In this document: piece after piece, positions 20,665-33,700 of the stretch | Layout of the letters: each line of letters starts with the position of its first letter | Numbering within the stretch: the first letter of the stretch is position 1 | Notes under the pieces: model-generated | The model's database searches: none | Seen by the model: only the letters and a program-made list of their open reading frames with translations | What the model was told of the DNA's origin: nothing | Translations under genes and position numbers: made by a program | From: Plazaster borealis | Lineage: Eukaryota; Echinodermata; Asteroidea; Forcipulatida; Labidiasteridae | Direction of reading: 5' to 3' | NCBI GenBank assembly: GCA_021014325.1 | Contig: CM037464.1 | Location: 2,325,127-2,389,126, forward strand | Length of the DNA stretch: 64,000 bases

Positions 20665-21940
20665 GTAAAATAAACGCTTGTACATGGACTATGCATGGAT
20701 GCACCATACACCCATGTTGTTACCCACTCTTGACTAAAGAAAATGTGCCCATCAAAAGAAATTAACATTGCTTTGTTTTACTTCACTATAAACCGAGGAC
20801 TTTAACAAATACAGCCGATGTCTAAACTTTAGAAAACAGTTGAGGAGTACAATAATAAGCCACAGCTGACACACAAAATAAAAATGATAGGATGTGCGCA
20901 GAACACCCCCCCCCCCGCCCTCCACGCTTCAGTAAACTTTAATGATTGGGAACACTGGTGTCCAAATAGTTCTCCGTTTTGTGTCTGTGTTCCATGTACT
21001 TTAATTATTTAAGTAATGCACGACAACAATGATGATAATAACTGCAATCCGCCATTTTGGCGATGGGGCAACTTCTTCGGCAAGAGTGTTAAGGGCGTTA
21101 TGTTCTCACAACAGCTCTTACATAACAATTGCAAACAAATGTTGGAAACTGAGCACGTCTTGAAAAGAACACTTTTAATAAAAACGTGTACAAAATACCA
21201 GGAGCTTTGGTGCTTACAAGAATACAGAATAAATTATTGTCACCCTTTGGCGAGCTGTAATATTAAAAATATAAATGTATGTTAACAAATTTAAATATCT
21301 GTACTTACAAAACTACAGCACGAGATAAGAAAATATTTTTTTCAATAGAGGAATAGAGGAAGACGATATTACAACACGTTATCAATAAGGAACCTTTTTT
21401 TTACTTCAGGCATGATACTTAGCCCTTTGTGAAAAGTGGGATAATTGAATACGAGACCCTGTACTATAGACTTTAGTATAATTTTCAGGCTATTTAATGA
21501 TATCAATATTGCTGATAAAAATAAAACCCTGGAAATCAAACTTTGTAGAAATAATATCCTGCCTGTTACTTCAAGGGTGTGCATAACTGTAGTAAGATTG
21601 AAAATGTTTACAGATACGCAAATAACTTGGTATAAAGATGGTCACGACAGAAAACTTTCCTCGAAGTATTTCTGCCTGAAATGCATGAAATTTCTACCTG
21701 AAATTTAGCGTTTCTTAAGTATTAAAATGAATACAAACAACAGTTTTGTCACATAAAGTGAGTTAAGTTAAGCAAAACCAAACATCTTCAAGACAACATT
21801 TTATCACAATACTGTTTATTTTATGGCCACAAATGATTAAGGTCACAAATAATTTCTTTTTTAAAAACCTGATATTATACACCTTTGCACATAAACAGTT
21901 AAAAGGCACAAAATTCAATCAATGCACAAATGGTATCCAG
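20665..21940. other. Non-coding stretch downstream of the two-span protein gene
   Basis: AT-rich with a C run at 20907; no exon supported on either strand. Part may be the 3' UTR of the minus-strand gene ending at 22172. Confidence 0.4.
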
Positions 21941-21943
21941 CCC

Positions 21944-22171
21944 TTAATCTCCCCCTTGATGGGCAGGACTGTACAGAAAGCTAACGTAACCCCCTGGTGG
22001 TGGTCTGACAATACTATCACCAGGAAGACGACCGTTGACACTCTCTTGACGTCTGTTGACACTCTCTTGACGCCTGTTGACACTCTCTTGACGGCCATTG
22101 ACACTCTCTTGACGACCGTCGACACTCTCTTGACGACCGTTGACACTCTATTGACGGCCGTTGACACTCTC
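21944..22171 (-). pseudogene. Continuation of the repeat-tail frame beyond two nonsense codons
   Basis: After the TAA at 22174-22172 the same frame goes on for 76 codons to TAA at 21946-21944. It is broken only once more, by TAG in the next repeat unit (GAG to TAG). It encodes six further heptads (SVNG, ESVDG, ESVNR) and a proline-rich end PPPGGYVSFLYSP. As read it is untranslated or a lost C-terminus. Confidence 0.6.
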
Positions 22172-22245
22172 TTAACGATCATTGACACTCTCTTGACGTC
22201 TGTTGACACTCTTTTGACGGCCGTTGACACTCTCTTGACGTTTGT
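22025..22245 (-). repeat. 21-bp tandem repeat (heptad RQESVNG)
   Basis: Ten units of 21 bases. On the plus strand each reads about GTTGACACTCTCTTGACGNC. Three frames stay open for long stretches because 21 is a multiple of three. Only the minus frame giving RQESVNG continues from a real splice site. Confidence 0.9.
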
Positions 22246-23644
22246 TGCTTGAAGTGGACTTTCTGCGCTCACCTATTGGAGGAAACAAGCAGACAGTTAA
22301 TTTGGTGTGTTGTAAAACAAGAATTCTAAGAAGGTTTGTGGTAGATCTGTGGAAATTTATCAGCTGCATTTGCTTTGAAAAGAGGCTTCACTTTCACCAA
22401 TAAGTCAACTCTTTACGAGGAAAAAAAAAACCTAAGGGAAAAATGAATGTACATCAATACACAAATCAGTCTTAAAGGTATGGTCATAGATTGGGGTTTT
22501 TTCAACGTAACGCTTTTACAAAAAAGGAAACATGTGAAAGTTTCAGCTGAACACAGTGTCTACTTGCTGAGAAAACAGTAACAAAACCTGTCACTGTACT
22601 TTCACAAGAATGCCAAATCCATTCACATTTAGGGAGGTGACAGTGGGTACCAACTGCATCTCTGGCCGCAGCATACACGCAAGGACACCAACCCTCAGAA
22701 ATAGCTTCAATTGTTTTGGGGTGAAAAGTTATACATTTCCAAACCATATTACTTTGAAAGGAATCCTTTCTCAAAATAGTTTATACTATCAACAGCTGAA
22801 GTGCTTCTCACCAAGTAAGTTTTTGTGGTCATTAAGTTTTGAGTAGTTACCAATCTATGACCCTACCTTTAAACCAGTGAGCAAACAGAGTAACATTATT
22901 TTACTTGCCTTGTCTTTTTGAATGGACTCTTTCCACTGGATAGTGTCTGGCATCTTTGGTTCCGGTGGCGTTGAAGTAAAACACTACAGATCCAATCAGC
23001 AACATCAGTCCAGTAACTGAGGGTCAAAATAACAAATTGTATTCTTTAACATCATTTCAGTTTACAGAAAAGTAATAGAAATGTTTTTGAACTATAGAGA
23101 AAGTTCCTTATGGACAGAACAAGCCTCACTTCTCTACATGAGAAATGTCTAACAGCAGTGGTGTAACCAGACATTTTCATTGGGGGAGAGTGGGGAAAGG
23201 GTTCCGAGCTCAAGCCCAAGCCCGCCCCCTCCTCTGGTTTTGCTTTCGCCACTGTCGGACAGAACTTAAATGCCCTTCACTACAGACACATTCTTACAAC
23301 AGTTCATTTGTCAATAAGCTCTTTTTACATGAAACAGTTCAGGAAGGAGGAATGAATCAAATTAAGGCAGATGGTAGGAGTGTAAACCAAAAGATTTTGA
23401 TGATAAATCTTTGAAGTTTCAACTCACCTCCGCATGCAACACCAAGCCATTTCATTTCACTCCACACGGCTTGACCACTTGGTGCCAAACCGTACACAAA
23501 GAGGACAACACCTATCAGCAACAGCACACTGCCGCATCCAACCAAGATCCACGAGCAGCAACGCTGTCGGGAAGCACTGACGAACCTCGTGGTCCCATCA
23601 GGCATCTGAGATCCAGGTCGCTGCTCTGACATTGCACTGTCCAC
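22172..23644 (-). CDS. Small two-span membrane protein with heptad-repeat tail
   Basis: Three exons, 23644-23428, 23016-22909 and 22272-22172, join in phase to 141 residues. Two hydrophobic spans are visible, CCSWILVGCGSVLLLIGVVL and ACGGVTGLMLLIGSVVFY. A basic stretch (HSKRQGERRKS) follows, then the start of a seven-residue repeat RQESVNG, ending in TAA after the third unit. The second intron begins GC, not GT (CAAG/GCAAGT), the known consensus of GC-AG introns. A second in-frame ATG lies four codons on (MSEQRPG) and could be the start. The family was not recognised. N-terminus and tail are probably both cytosolic, which is inference from the two spans. Confidence 0.7.
22472..22872. mobile_element. 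TTAA-flanked MITE, third subfamily
   Basis: TTAAAGGTATGGTCATAGAT to ATCTATGACCCTACCTTTAA with TTAA at both ends; 20-base terminal repeats with few mismatches. It fills most of the second intron of the two-span protein gene. Confidence 0.8.
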
Positions 23645-26600
23645 TGATTGTTTAATCTTCCGTTCTAATCAAACAATGTTTCACACATAATCACATGATC
23701 ATGATGGCGATAGAATGACAAGACTGATGTTCCTCCATCCACAACCACACTGATGATTCCAAGTTAACACATTGACATCCGGTCAACCTAAACTGGGCAG
23801 TTCAACAATTGGAGACTACACATTATTCACAAATTAAGTTTATGAATGAACAATGATCGATACATTTTGATAGAAATTACTTTAGAAAGTTTCAACATAC
23901 CTAGTGGATTTACTGAAGAGATATTGTTGTCAAGTTCATGGGAAGAAATTGTAAATGTAAGCACAATCATATAACACTATGTTTATATAATATGTATGAT
24001 ACACAAGACATCAGACATAAAAAAGCACAAGTTGGGGTCGATAGTTCTTGCCGGTTTTTTTTTAACGTCAGAGCAGACATAGAAGATGAGATAGATCATA
24101 GAGCAATTACATTCAACAGGACGGTCAGACCAGTCAGCGATTTAGTCATGCTCCGTCGTGTTCGTTCGCATACCTGTCATCTCTGTCTGCCAAGCAAACT
24201 GGTAGAGCCTAGTTTCTCTTTGAATATTCAGTGAAATTCTGAATTAGTTAGCAACTGTCGTGACTGTGATTGTGAAGTTCAACTGAACTGTGTTACTTAC
24301 TGTTTAGTGTTTTTTTGTTATTTCACTCAGTTGAGTTGGGTGTAGCCCAATTAATAGTGCCAATACTCTGGACAGGTCCAGAGTATTGGTACTCTATCTG
24401 ACTATATGGGGCTAAGTTAGGTGGTGCATGATCATACATACATCATGTACATAACAAAATTTACAAATGGAGGTAAAAATGGGGGGTCACGTACATGGGG
24501 TGTGGTGAAGAGTGGTAGGACGTCAGTCAGCATGGTCAGTCTTCGTTGCAAGTAGCAGTTCAACGGATACTGACGTCCTGCCACCAATAATCACGGGGCT
24601 ACGATTATTGTATTGTTAGAGTTAGTTGACGTTGCATGCTGTGCCTGCATTATTGCTACAGCTAGTGTTGTGTCAATCATGTTTGTGTGTTGAGTTCAAT
24701 CCTTACCACGCTTACTCCTTCCCCCCTTGATGTTGAATGTATACTTTGAAAAGTGAAAACAAATGTATGCGAGCTTCTTTCAAACATACCTAATTAAACA
24801 CTTAAGTTTTAGCCAGTTTCCCTTGTCTGAGGAGCTGATGAATATGCCATGATTTATTTCACAGATACTGAAAATCATTGGCAGAAAATTGTATTTTACA
24901 TACTCAATCTCATCAAATGCAGTGAAAATAAATTATTGAAAGCACGCCCTCAAGAGTTTGATGTATCGTTCATTCTTTGGTGCGACCTCTACCGTCAGGC
25001 AGTGTACGGGTTTATTTGTGCAAACACTCCCACTCTTGTCTGTTGTGTGTACGGTACGGTAAGTTGTTTTCTTCTTTTTGATCGTTATGTTAACCTTTTT
25101 AGGTGGATCTTCACAGATCGTATTTTTCCTTGGTAAAATGTTATTTTATTTGTTTAGCCACCGGACAAGATTTTCAGTGAAATGAAATGAGAATATTGCA
25201 GTTACTGAGTCGAAATTCTGGGTGTTGAATTTTACATGAATTTAGACAAGTCACGATCCTGTGATTCACTGTATTGTGAGACACCCCCCATGCATGACGT
25301 CATCGTTCCCTCACGTATAACTTCATGAGGTGTTTTTAAAACATGCACTGCAGTACCTTCGCGAAATATTGAAATTGAATTAGTTTCCTTGTCACAAGTG
25401 AACTATTTTGTATGAGTCTTTACATCAAGGATAATTTTGTTGTTAAAAATAACATCAACCACCATGTCAACCATAATTAACAATTTTTTATTGTAAAAAA
25501 AGTAATGAAAGTTTTGATCACTTATTCTGTATTCTGTTCACATGACTAACATTAACAATACATTACAAGCATGCCGTTATACGCTCGCCATGTCCACATG
25601 CATTTTGACTCCCTGTTGCGATTATCGTAATCCTCCATCCTCCCGACGAAGGGAGGATGGATGGAGGGTTAATACAAATTACTGCAACTAACAAAATGGC
25701 AGACCATCATGGGCATACTGTAGCAGGTTCTACTATATAGGTAGAGAGTCCGGCACTTTTTGCATTTTTTCACAAAAACCTAACAAGTTTGGTACCATTG
25801 GAAAGAGGATTGCAAAAGAAATCCAACAGTGTTTATTTCACTTCAATAGCTTATAGTATGGGGGAGTTATGCTCATTTAAAGGTGGCAGGAGGACGTTTT
25901 GAGTCTGTCAATTTCTTACTGATAAAAGGGCGTGGAAACTGCTCCTGATTTATTATTAAGAATAGATCAGACTTGATAAATTTGATATAATTGAAAAGAA
26001 GAATTTACAAAACAAAAGCAAAAACAGAAACCAACTTACTGGAATATTAAATAATGATCTCAATACATGTCTCCTTTTCTGTAATCTTCACAGAGCTTGT
26101 AAAATGTAAATGAAGCAATCAATTCACGACTCTAAAAATCTATCTGTCTATTAGGTATCTATCTATATGTAGAGAGTGCGGCACTTTTTGCATTTTTTCA
26201 CAAAAACCTAACAAGTTCATTTTTCATAGAAAATATTCAATGCAACTAGTACAGAGTAGTATAATAATAAATATATGATACCTTAAAATTGTTAAAATAC
26301 TGAAAGAAAATCACTACATTACCAACCCAACCCAATTGGGCTTGATGCAACATAAGTGATTAGAAAACCATATGTACTTACTACACCATCAACCCGATTT
26401 TGATGGCATTTCTGGAAGCACCTTTCTCTATAAATTTGCTTTGCGATCATTCGTGATAGTTCATAATAAAAAAAACACCACATAGACACTCAGCTTAGAG
26501 TCTAACCTTTCAAATAATTAACTGTCAAAAAACTGTAATGACCTATGTATATGTCATTTCGAAGCATTTTCACAAGAAAAATCTACATAAAATGTCCGTA

Positions 26601-27721
26601 TTTCAAGGGTTCGAAAAATTGGGCAAAAATGACATTTTTACTCACCTGAATTCTATCAAACTTGGTGTCATTGGAAAGCTGATAAAATTGTACGCAACAT
26701 GGTTTTGTTTTCTCGCGTTATCTTGAAAGAAAGAGCGCCCTCCAGTGCCCAAGAGAATACACTTTTTGGAGCAGTCGACAAAATGGACGTTGTGAAATTT
26801 AGACGCGTCAATATCTGGTCCCGAAATATGCTAAATTAAACTACATTTTTCACAAATTTACAGCATCTTTTTCTGAGATATTTTTGTTTCTTTGGAATTA
26901 TAAATATTTCTTCTTCTGGAAAACTGAATCCTCGATTGATTTGGACAAGGTTAACATTAACAAAAGGGGAGTTATTCACAGCTACTTTTCATACACAAAC
27001 AGATATGTTTTAAGAAATTGCCATTTTGCCGGACTCGCTAATATAGGGGTCATAGAAAGAAGCTTTTCAAACAGCATTGCAGACTTCATGTTCGGAAACG
27101 GCTTCTCTCTCTAATTATTGAAGATTGAAACAGCTTATCAAATGAGATTGTCTTGCAGCTCCTTAAATAAACCATTTCAAAACTAACTTGAACAAATTCT
27201 AAAAAAACCTTGATTGTAAATTGTTTTCTTGTTATTAAGTAGTGCTCCTCGCCTTAAATTATATTGTCTGCAGCTACTACCCTCTGTAATGTCTACATTT
27301 AAGTTGTTGATGTGATGGGTCAAATAAGCCTCTTTAGCTTTCTACCGACCCAAGATTTCTAGCAAGATTATTACGTCAACACTTCAAGCGGTCAATACAC
27401 CATCCAAATCGATTTTGATGGAGAGATGAAGCCTTATTATTGATTAACCGAATAAGGAATTAACATCTTCAGTACCATACTTTTGGTTTTACTTTTAGCA
27501 GGATAGTAAACAAATTTGTTTTGTTTCTCTTTCAGTCGGCAGCTGTAATCTCCAATACAAATCATGACGACCTAGAATGAGCTTTTTTTAGTCAAGCACC
27601 AAAGAGAAGATATAAAGAGACACTGAACAAATCCTGAAGCAACAACAACATCACAGCTTATTATCGTCACTCAGCGTGAGATAAATCTTTGTTGAAGAAG
27701 GCAGAGTGATAGAGAGGGAAG
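23645..27721. other. Intergenic region without recognised exons
   Basis: Both strands were read without finding a supported exon. Small structures: a perfect 14-bp hairpin at 24360-24389, inverted ends GTGGTAGGACGTCAGT/ACTGACGTCCTGCCAC at 24511-24583, and a hairpin CCTCCATCCTCCC at 25632-25668. The block GGCACTTTTTGCATTTTTTC occurs twice in direct orientation (25741-25789 and 26169-26217). The right end should hold the promoter and 5' UTR of the syntaxin gene. Confidence 0.45.
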
Positions 27722-30700
27722 ATGTCTTTTGGTAAGGGGGACTTCGGTGGAACTGGAGGAGGTGGAGGTGGGTACAATGAGGGCGGGTTCTCCACGTACT
27801 CATCTGGATCAGCAGGTAGAGAATCTCGGGCTACATGTAACTCTCTTTAGAATCCTAACAGCTTCAGAAACTCAGGGTTCTCCCGATGCACAGGCTAGCA
27901 TATCGAGCCAATACACGCGAGATTTGCATGCCGATCTGCGCACATTACGGCCGATATCAAAATAAATAAATTATTGTTTTATTTTTTTAAAGCTGATTGC
28001 ACAAAAAGCATTAAGAGAAAATCATAAAGAATGCTCCATATTGCACAGTTAGGGCTTTTAAAAGCAAGATAAACTCCAAGTAGAAAACATTCCGAAGACC
28101 TTGTTTCAATTCAGCATGCTTCGGCCAAACTTTTGGGTCCAGAATGCCCCACAGTTTTTTAAAAACCTGGGTAGAACCCTGATTAGCAACTTAAGGCATG
28201 CAGCTTTTCAGCTGAGCAGCTGACTTCTTGTTTTCTTTCTTTTCTTATTTTCTTGTTTGTTTTGGGGGTTTTCTATGTTCCAAAGAAAACTGAAAAATAC
28301 AGTAAATTTAGTTTCCAAGGCAGTTTCTTCTTCTTTTCCCCCCAAAAAACAAAGTTGGGTACTATCTCTACAACTTTGATAACTATAACAAAGGGTTGTG
28401 AGATCCATCATTTAATATAATTGGAATCTGACTCATAAAAGAATGCCATTATTCATGCAATTATGTTGTCTTTCATTTGTGCATGTTGTACATTAATTGA
28501 CTTTTTTATAATACCACACACATAGATCATTGTCATTTGATTGGTGGAGCACATGTCACATGACAGTCCATTATTTTGTCATGTATTTACTGCTGCAACG
28601 CTCCACAATTTATTATTGGCATCCAATATGGATTTAATTATTAGCACTTCGCAGCATTGTTCCTATGATAACCGTTCCCTGCTCGATTGTATTTAAATCA
28701 AGGCAAGATTGTGTCTTGGCGACAAGGGTGGTGTCTACATGTACATTGAGTCGTCCATGTTGTTTAGAAGGGAGTTTTTTTTACAAAAAATTTCAGAGCA
28801 TGGGTTGTACGAGGTTCCGTGTCTATTTCGTGTTTATTGAGAACAAATTTCAAAATGTCAAGGATCTATGTGTGAGTTCTAACAAATATATTGAATGCAT
28901 TACGTTCATGTGCATTGTCGCAGAATATAATCACTCTGTGAAACAAAATTAGTCCAGATTTCACCTCCTGATTATATTCTGCGACAATGCTCTACCAGCC
29001 AGGTTCCTAGTGGATGATGCCTATGCCTACATCCTTACGGACTGTGAAGGGGGTAACCCTGTTTCAGCCACAGGAGAGGGTGGCAAAGTGCCCCTAGTGA
29101 CAGTTGATTTGGGTCGGCAGCCAAAATCAGTTAACTGTAGCCCTCACCTTGAATTGGTCGTCCGGCTGTCGGCTAGACTTTCTAGTATTACTTAGATTTT
29201 GTATCTTGACTTTTGCTTTCTGTTATTATTATCCAGCCCTGTATTTTCAGATGTATTTTAAAATGTGTCTGCATTTTCTAACAACTGTTTGTTACTTTAA
29301 TTTTGTTGAATTGTCATTAATTTTTGACCTAACCCCTGCATGACACTATGTTGAATTACAGCTTATTTCCCTTTTGATATTTATAATTTCTTGTAGTTAT
29401 ATAACAATCATCAGCCATATTGTTGTTCACTTGTGATGTATTTTTTTCTGGGTTGTTGAACAGGCCGAAACAGCTCCACTGCAGACTACAGCAGGTTGAC
29501 ACAGAGCATAGGTTCTAACATACAAAAAATATCTCAAAATGGTGAGTTCAAGATAGATAATTATGTGCTCAAATTTTACTATAGAAAGAGCTTTGCAAAT
29601 GGCTGATTATGATGGTCAACAAAGTATGCATAGTTAAAGGCACTGTACACGTTTACGTTTGGTAATTACTCAAAATATATATTAACATAAAAACTTTCTT
29701 GTTAAGGAGCAACGGAGAGCTGTTGATAGTATAAAACATTGTGAGAAACGACTCCCTCTGAAGTAACATAGTTTTTGAGAAAGAGGTAATTTCTCACTAA
29801 AGTAATCAAAGACTTCTTGCAAGAAGCCTTTTATTCCTATCTGAAAGCACACAAATTTGTACAACAAGGGTGTTTTTCCTTTCAACATTTTCTTGCAACT
29901 TTGATGACCAATTGAGCCCAAATGTTCACAGGCTTGTTATTTTATGCATATGTTGGGATACACCAAGTGAGAACACTGGTCTTTGACAATTACCAAACGT
30001 GTTCATTGCCTTTAAGGGGCCTTTTGGAATAATCAATGTTTAAACATTTCTTTCTTTTTTTGAAATTGTGGATGTTTGAGTCAAAATAAATAATATATCA
30101 AAAATCAGTTTACAATTACAGTATGCATGTAGTTTAGTTCAGTTCAGTTTATTTCCACTCAATCAGATTGCTTACACTGTAATGCACATACGGTACTTTA
30201 TATAAAATGCAATTATTAAGTGGTGGGAGTCTCCTAAAAGCAAGCTTGTTTGGCGGAGAACCTCGATATTTATATGAGACAAAAAAATGATAATAATTAT
30301 GGGTGAAAATGTCCAGCAGTCTCTTCCAGATCGTCTACCATGTATGTGCTGTCTATTGTTATCAGTCTACCTCGTTTCGATAGCCGACCTTCGTGCCTTC
30401 GTTCCTCAGTGCTGACAATATTTAAAATTTCTTTCTTTTCCAGTGAGGGAAATTGAAAGAATAATAACCAGGCTTGGCACATCAGACGATAATAAAAGCC
30501 TGCGATCAAAGCTGTAAGTTTTAAAATGTTCTTTTTAAATTCTCTTTGACAGTAAATCAGGGCTAATCCTTTACACTAACCCGACGTACAATGTCTAGTA
30601 AAAACTGGTATGGGCTTGTAAGCACCAGTTCTCAACTTGCCCTGTGGGCTACTGAAAACTGTGCAACCTACTTGTTAATATTATTGTTATATAGTGTGGG

Positions 30701-33700
30701 TTCGAGTCCTGGTCGTGGCACTTGTTTCCTTGAGAATTGCTTTGTCCTTCGGATTAGACATGAAGCCGTAGGTCCAGTGTACAAGGATTGGAAGTGCACA
30801 TAAAAGAACCCAGAACACTTGTCATGGAAGAGTAGTGGTTGACCCCAGTGTTTCTGGTTCACATAGCAAGCAATCTTGTTTACAGGTTTCCTCAGGCTTG
30901 CGAGCTACAGTGAATAAGTTCTCTTCTGAGGCAGCCTTGGATTATTATTAATGATACCTCGGGGAGTTAATATCCACTGTCCACCCTCAAACCATGCTTT
31001 TAGACTCTAATTATGGTGATATATTTGTCCCCCAAGCTGGGCCCAATTTCATAGAGCTGCTAAGCACAACAATTTGCTTAGCATGAAATGTATTCCTTGA
31101 TAAAAACAGGATTACCAACCAAATTTCCACGTGATTTTCAGGATTAGCAAACAACAGTTAAATACCAGTAACAAGCAATATCCAACTCATGGAAATCTGG
31201 TTGGTAATCCTGTTTTTATCAAGGAAGAAATTTCATGCTACGCAAATTGTTGTGCTTAGCAGCTCTATGAAATTTGAGGTTGTTATGCAAGTCTACTTGG
31301 TAAGGTTAATCAAACTATCAACAGGAGCATTTGATTTTTGCATTAACCTTTAAAGTTGAGTTTTGATTGTTGATTTTGGTTTTGTTTATGTTCAGTGATG
31401 AGGTTCAGCATTACACCAACCAGCTGGCCAAGGACACCAATAGAATGTTGAAGGATTTAAGCTCCGCCCCTCCCCCCATTTCCCCTTCAGATCAGGTAAG
31501 TTACTGATGACGTAAAATAATTATCAATGGCGTGTCATGGCCGAGCGGATAAGAACACCAAACTCAAGCTCTGGTGTTTCTGATCAGCAGATTGGGGTTT
31601 CGAATCCCAGTCGTGACACTTGTGTCCTTAAGCAAGACACTTAACCACATGCTTCCTCCTTCGGATGGGACATTAAGCCGTTGGTCCCGTGTGTTGTGTA
31701 ATGCATGTAAAAGAACCCAGTGCACTTATCGTAAAGAGAAGGGGTTCGCCCCGGTGTTCCTGGTCTGATCGGCAGCATATATTGCGACACAGCACCTTTT
31801 AAACCATTTCATTGTGCTATAAATGACTAGGCCTCATACTTCAATCGTAGCTCCACATACCTTGCAGGAAAAAATTTGTAGTCTCGCGCCAGGAGTGTCA
31901 AGTCTGACAGACATGGCGCGTTATAAATGTTCACTATTATTATTATTATTATAAATGAAATGATGAAATGATCAATCAATCGTTAAATTGATAAGGCGCC
32001 AATATAATGGTTAAAGGGTTAGGCAGGATGCTCTTGAAAAAAGGTAGGATTTGAGCAAAGTTATCAAAACAGCTGTTTAAACCCTAGATGTACTTATTAG
32101 AATATGTAAATTCTTACTTATTTTCTTACAAAGTGTAGAATGCCCTATAGATTGTGCAAGTTCAGCATGTATCGAGATCCAGAAAACAAGTCCAACGAAT
32201 AGGTTTTTTTTGTTATGAGATCAAATATTCTTTTTAAATTCTATTTATTCAAAAGTCTTGAAAATAAAAAATGCCCATAGCAATTTGTTGTTAATTCAAC
32301 TTCATTTGTTTGTATATAACAAATAGTTTGTTAAAATTAACATTGAACCGACCTTAAACTTGGGTATGGATGCTGAATTTTTAGAAACCCCATTCACCCT
32401 AATTTTTGTCAACCATTACATCGAGGACAGGCCTGGAGGCCACGGAGGCCATGGTCTCTGTTGCCGTGGTCATAGCCTTGGTGCCCCTTCAAAAGTTTCC
32501 TGTAGGTTTTAAGATTTTCCAATGGAAGTGCTCTTTGCAAATTGAAAATGGCCTCGCCACTCAACATGCTCAAGGTTGAAATTCCAGGCCTGCGGGGATG
32601 AAGACAATTTTTAATTTAAGATTGGGGGGGATGCTTTACCCTAACACCAATGTGTGATAAACACTATAAATACGGAGCTCTTCGAGTCCAGGGGAAAAAA
32701 ATAAACAGGCATACTACTTCTTGGCCGGGAATTAAATTTAAACAATATTTGCTGAGAAGCTGGAGTTTTTTATTTATTGATCACAGAGACAGCAGAGAAT
32801 GCAGAAAGAACGATTCACAAGCGACTTCACAGCGGCTCTTAATCAGTTTCAAAGGGTACAACGAGAGGCAGCCCAGAAAGAACGAGAGGGGGTCAAACGT
32901 GTCCGAGCTCATTCAGGGTTGGGCGTAAGTTGTCTTTAAAAAAGTGATCCGCTTTAATGATTGTTTTTAAAGGGTGCAACGAGAGGCAGCCCAGAAAGAA
33001 CAAAAGGGGGTCAAACATGTCCGAGCTCAATCAGGGTTTGCTGTCTTTTAAAAGTGACCCGCTGTTCATCGCATTTGTCGTCAATAATGTTTGTAAAATA
33101 TTCATGCCAATCAGATGCTGTCAATATATTTTTGTTTCATATGAGAAATTATTCTGGCTGGCATGTTATTTTATCTATGTGCATGTATAAACCTTTTTTG
33201 TTTTTGTATCTTACCAATTTTGTTCATCATTTTTATTTTAGGATGATTACGATGAGGGTCCCAATGCTCTGATCAACTGGGAAAGGTAAGAACTTGTTTT
33301 GTTTTTCTTTTTTTTCTTGCTTTTTTCTTTTTGTATAATATATCACTGTGGTACCATTGCAACCTGGGCCCAATTTCATAGAGCTGCTTAAGTTCAAAAA
33401 GTAGCTAAGCACAACAAAATTGTGCTTACCAGAATAAAGTTACCAGCCAAACTACCATCTCGCATGTATTATCTGTGGCTGGCATCCTGCCTATTTTTAC
33501 CCTTCAGAACTTGTTTAAGCAGTATTGTCTGCTTAAGCAGCTCTATGAAATTGGAACCCACTATGAAATTGGGTCCTGTTTATTGTGAAAGTAAGGTAGT
33601 GTTCAAAGGCTTTTGTTTAAAAATTAAGAACAATCGTTCTAGTTAAAGTAAGGATTGTGTCATGTTAACTATGTTCAAAACTGATGTTATGATATACAGA

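Noticed and set aside
21833..22272. Plus-strand VDTLLT protein and minus-strand VKRVST protein
   Set aside because: Shadow frames of the 21-bp repeat. The spliced minus frame is RQESVNG.
31529..31620. Possible functional tRNA-Leu gene
   Set aside because: Head is continuous with a ~300-bp SINE tail, arms contain mismatches, and several copies exist.
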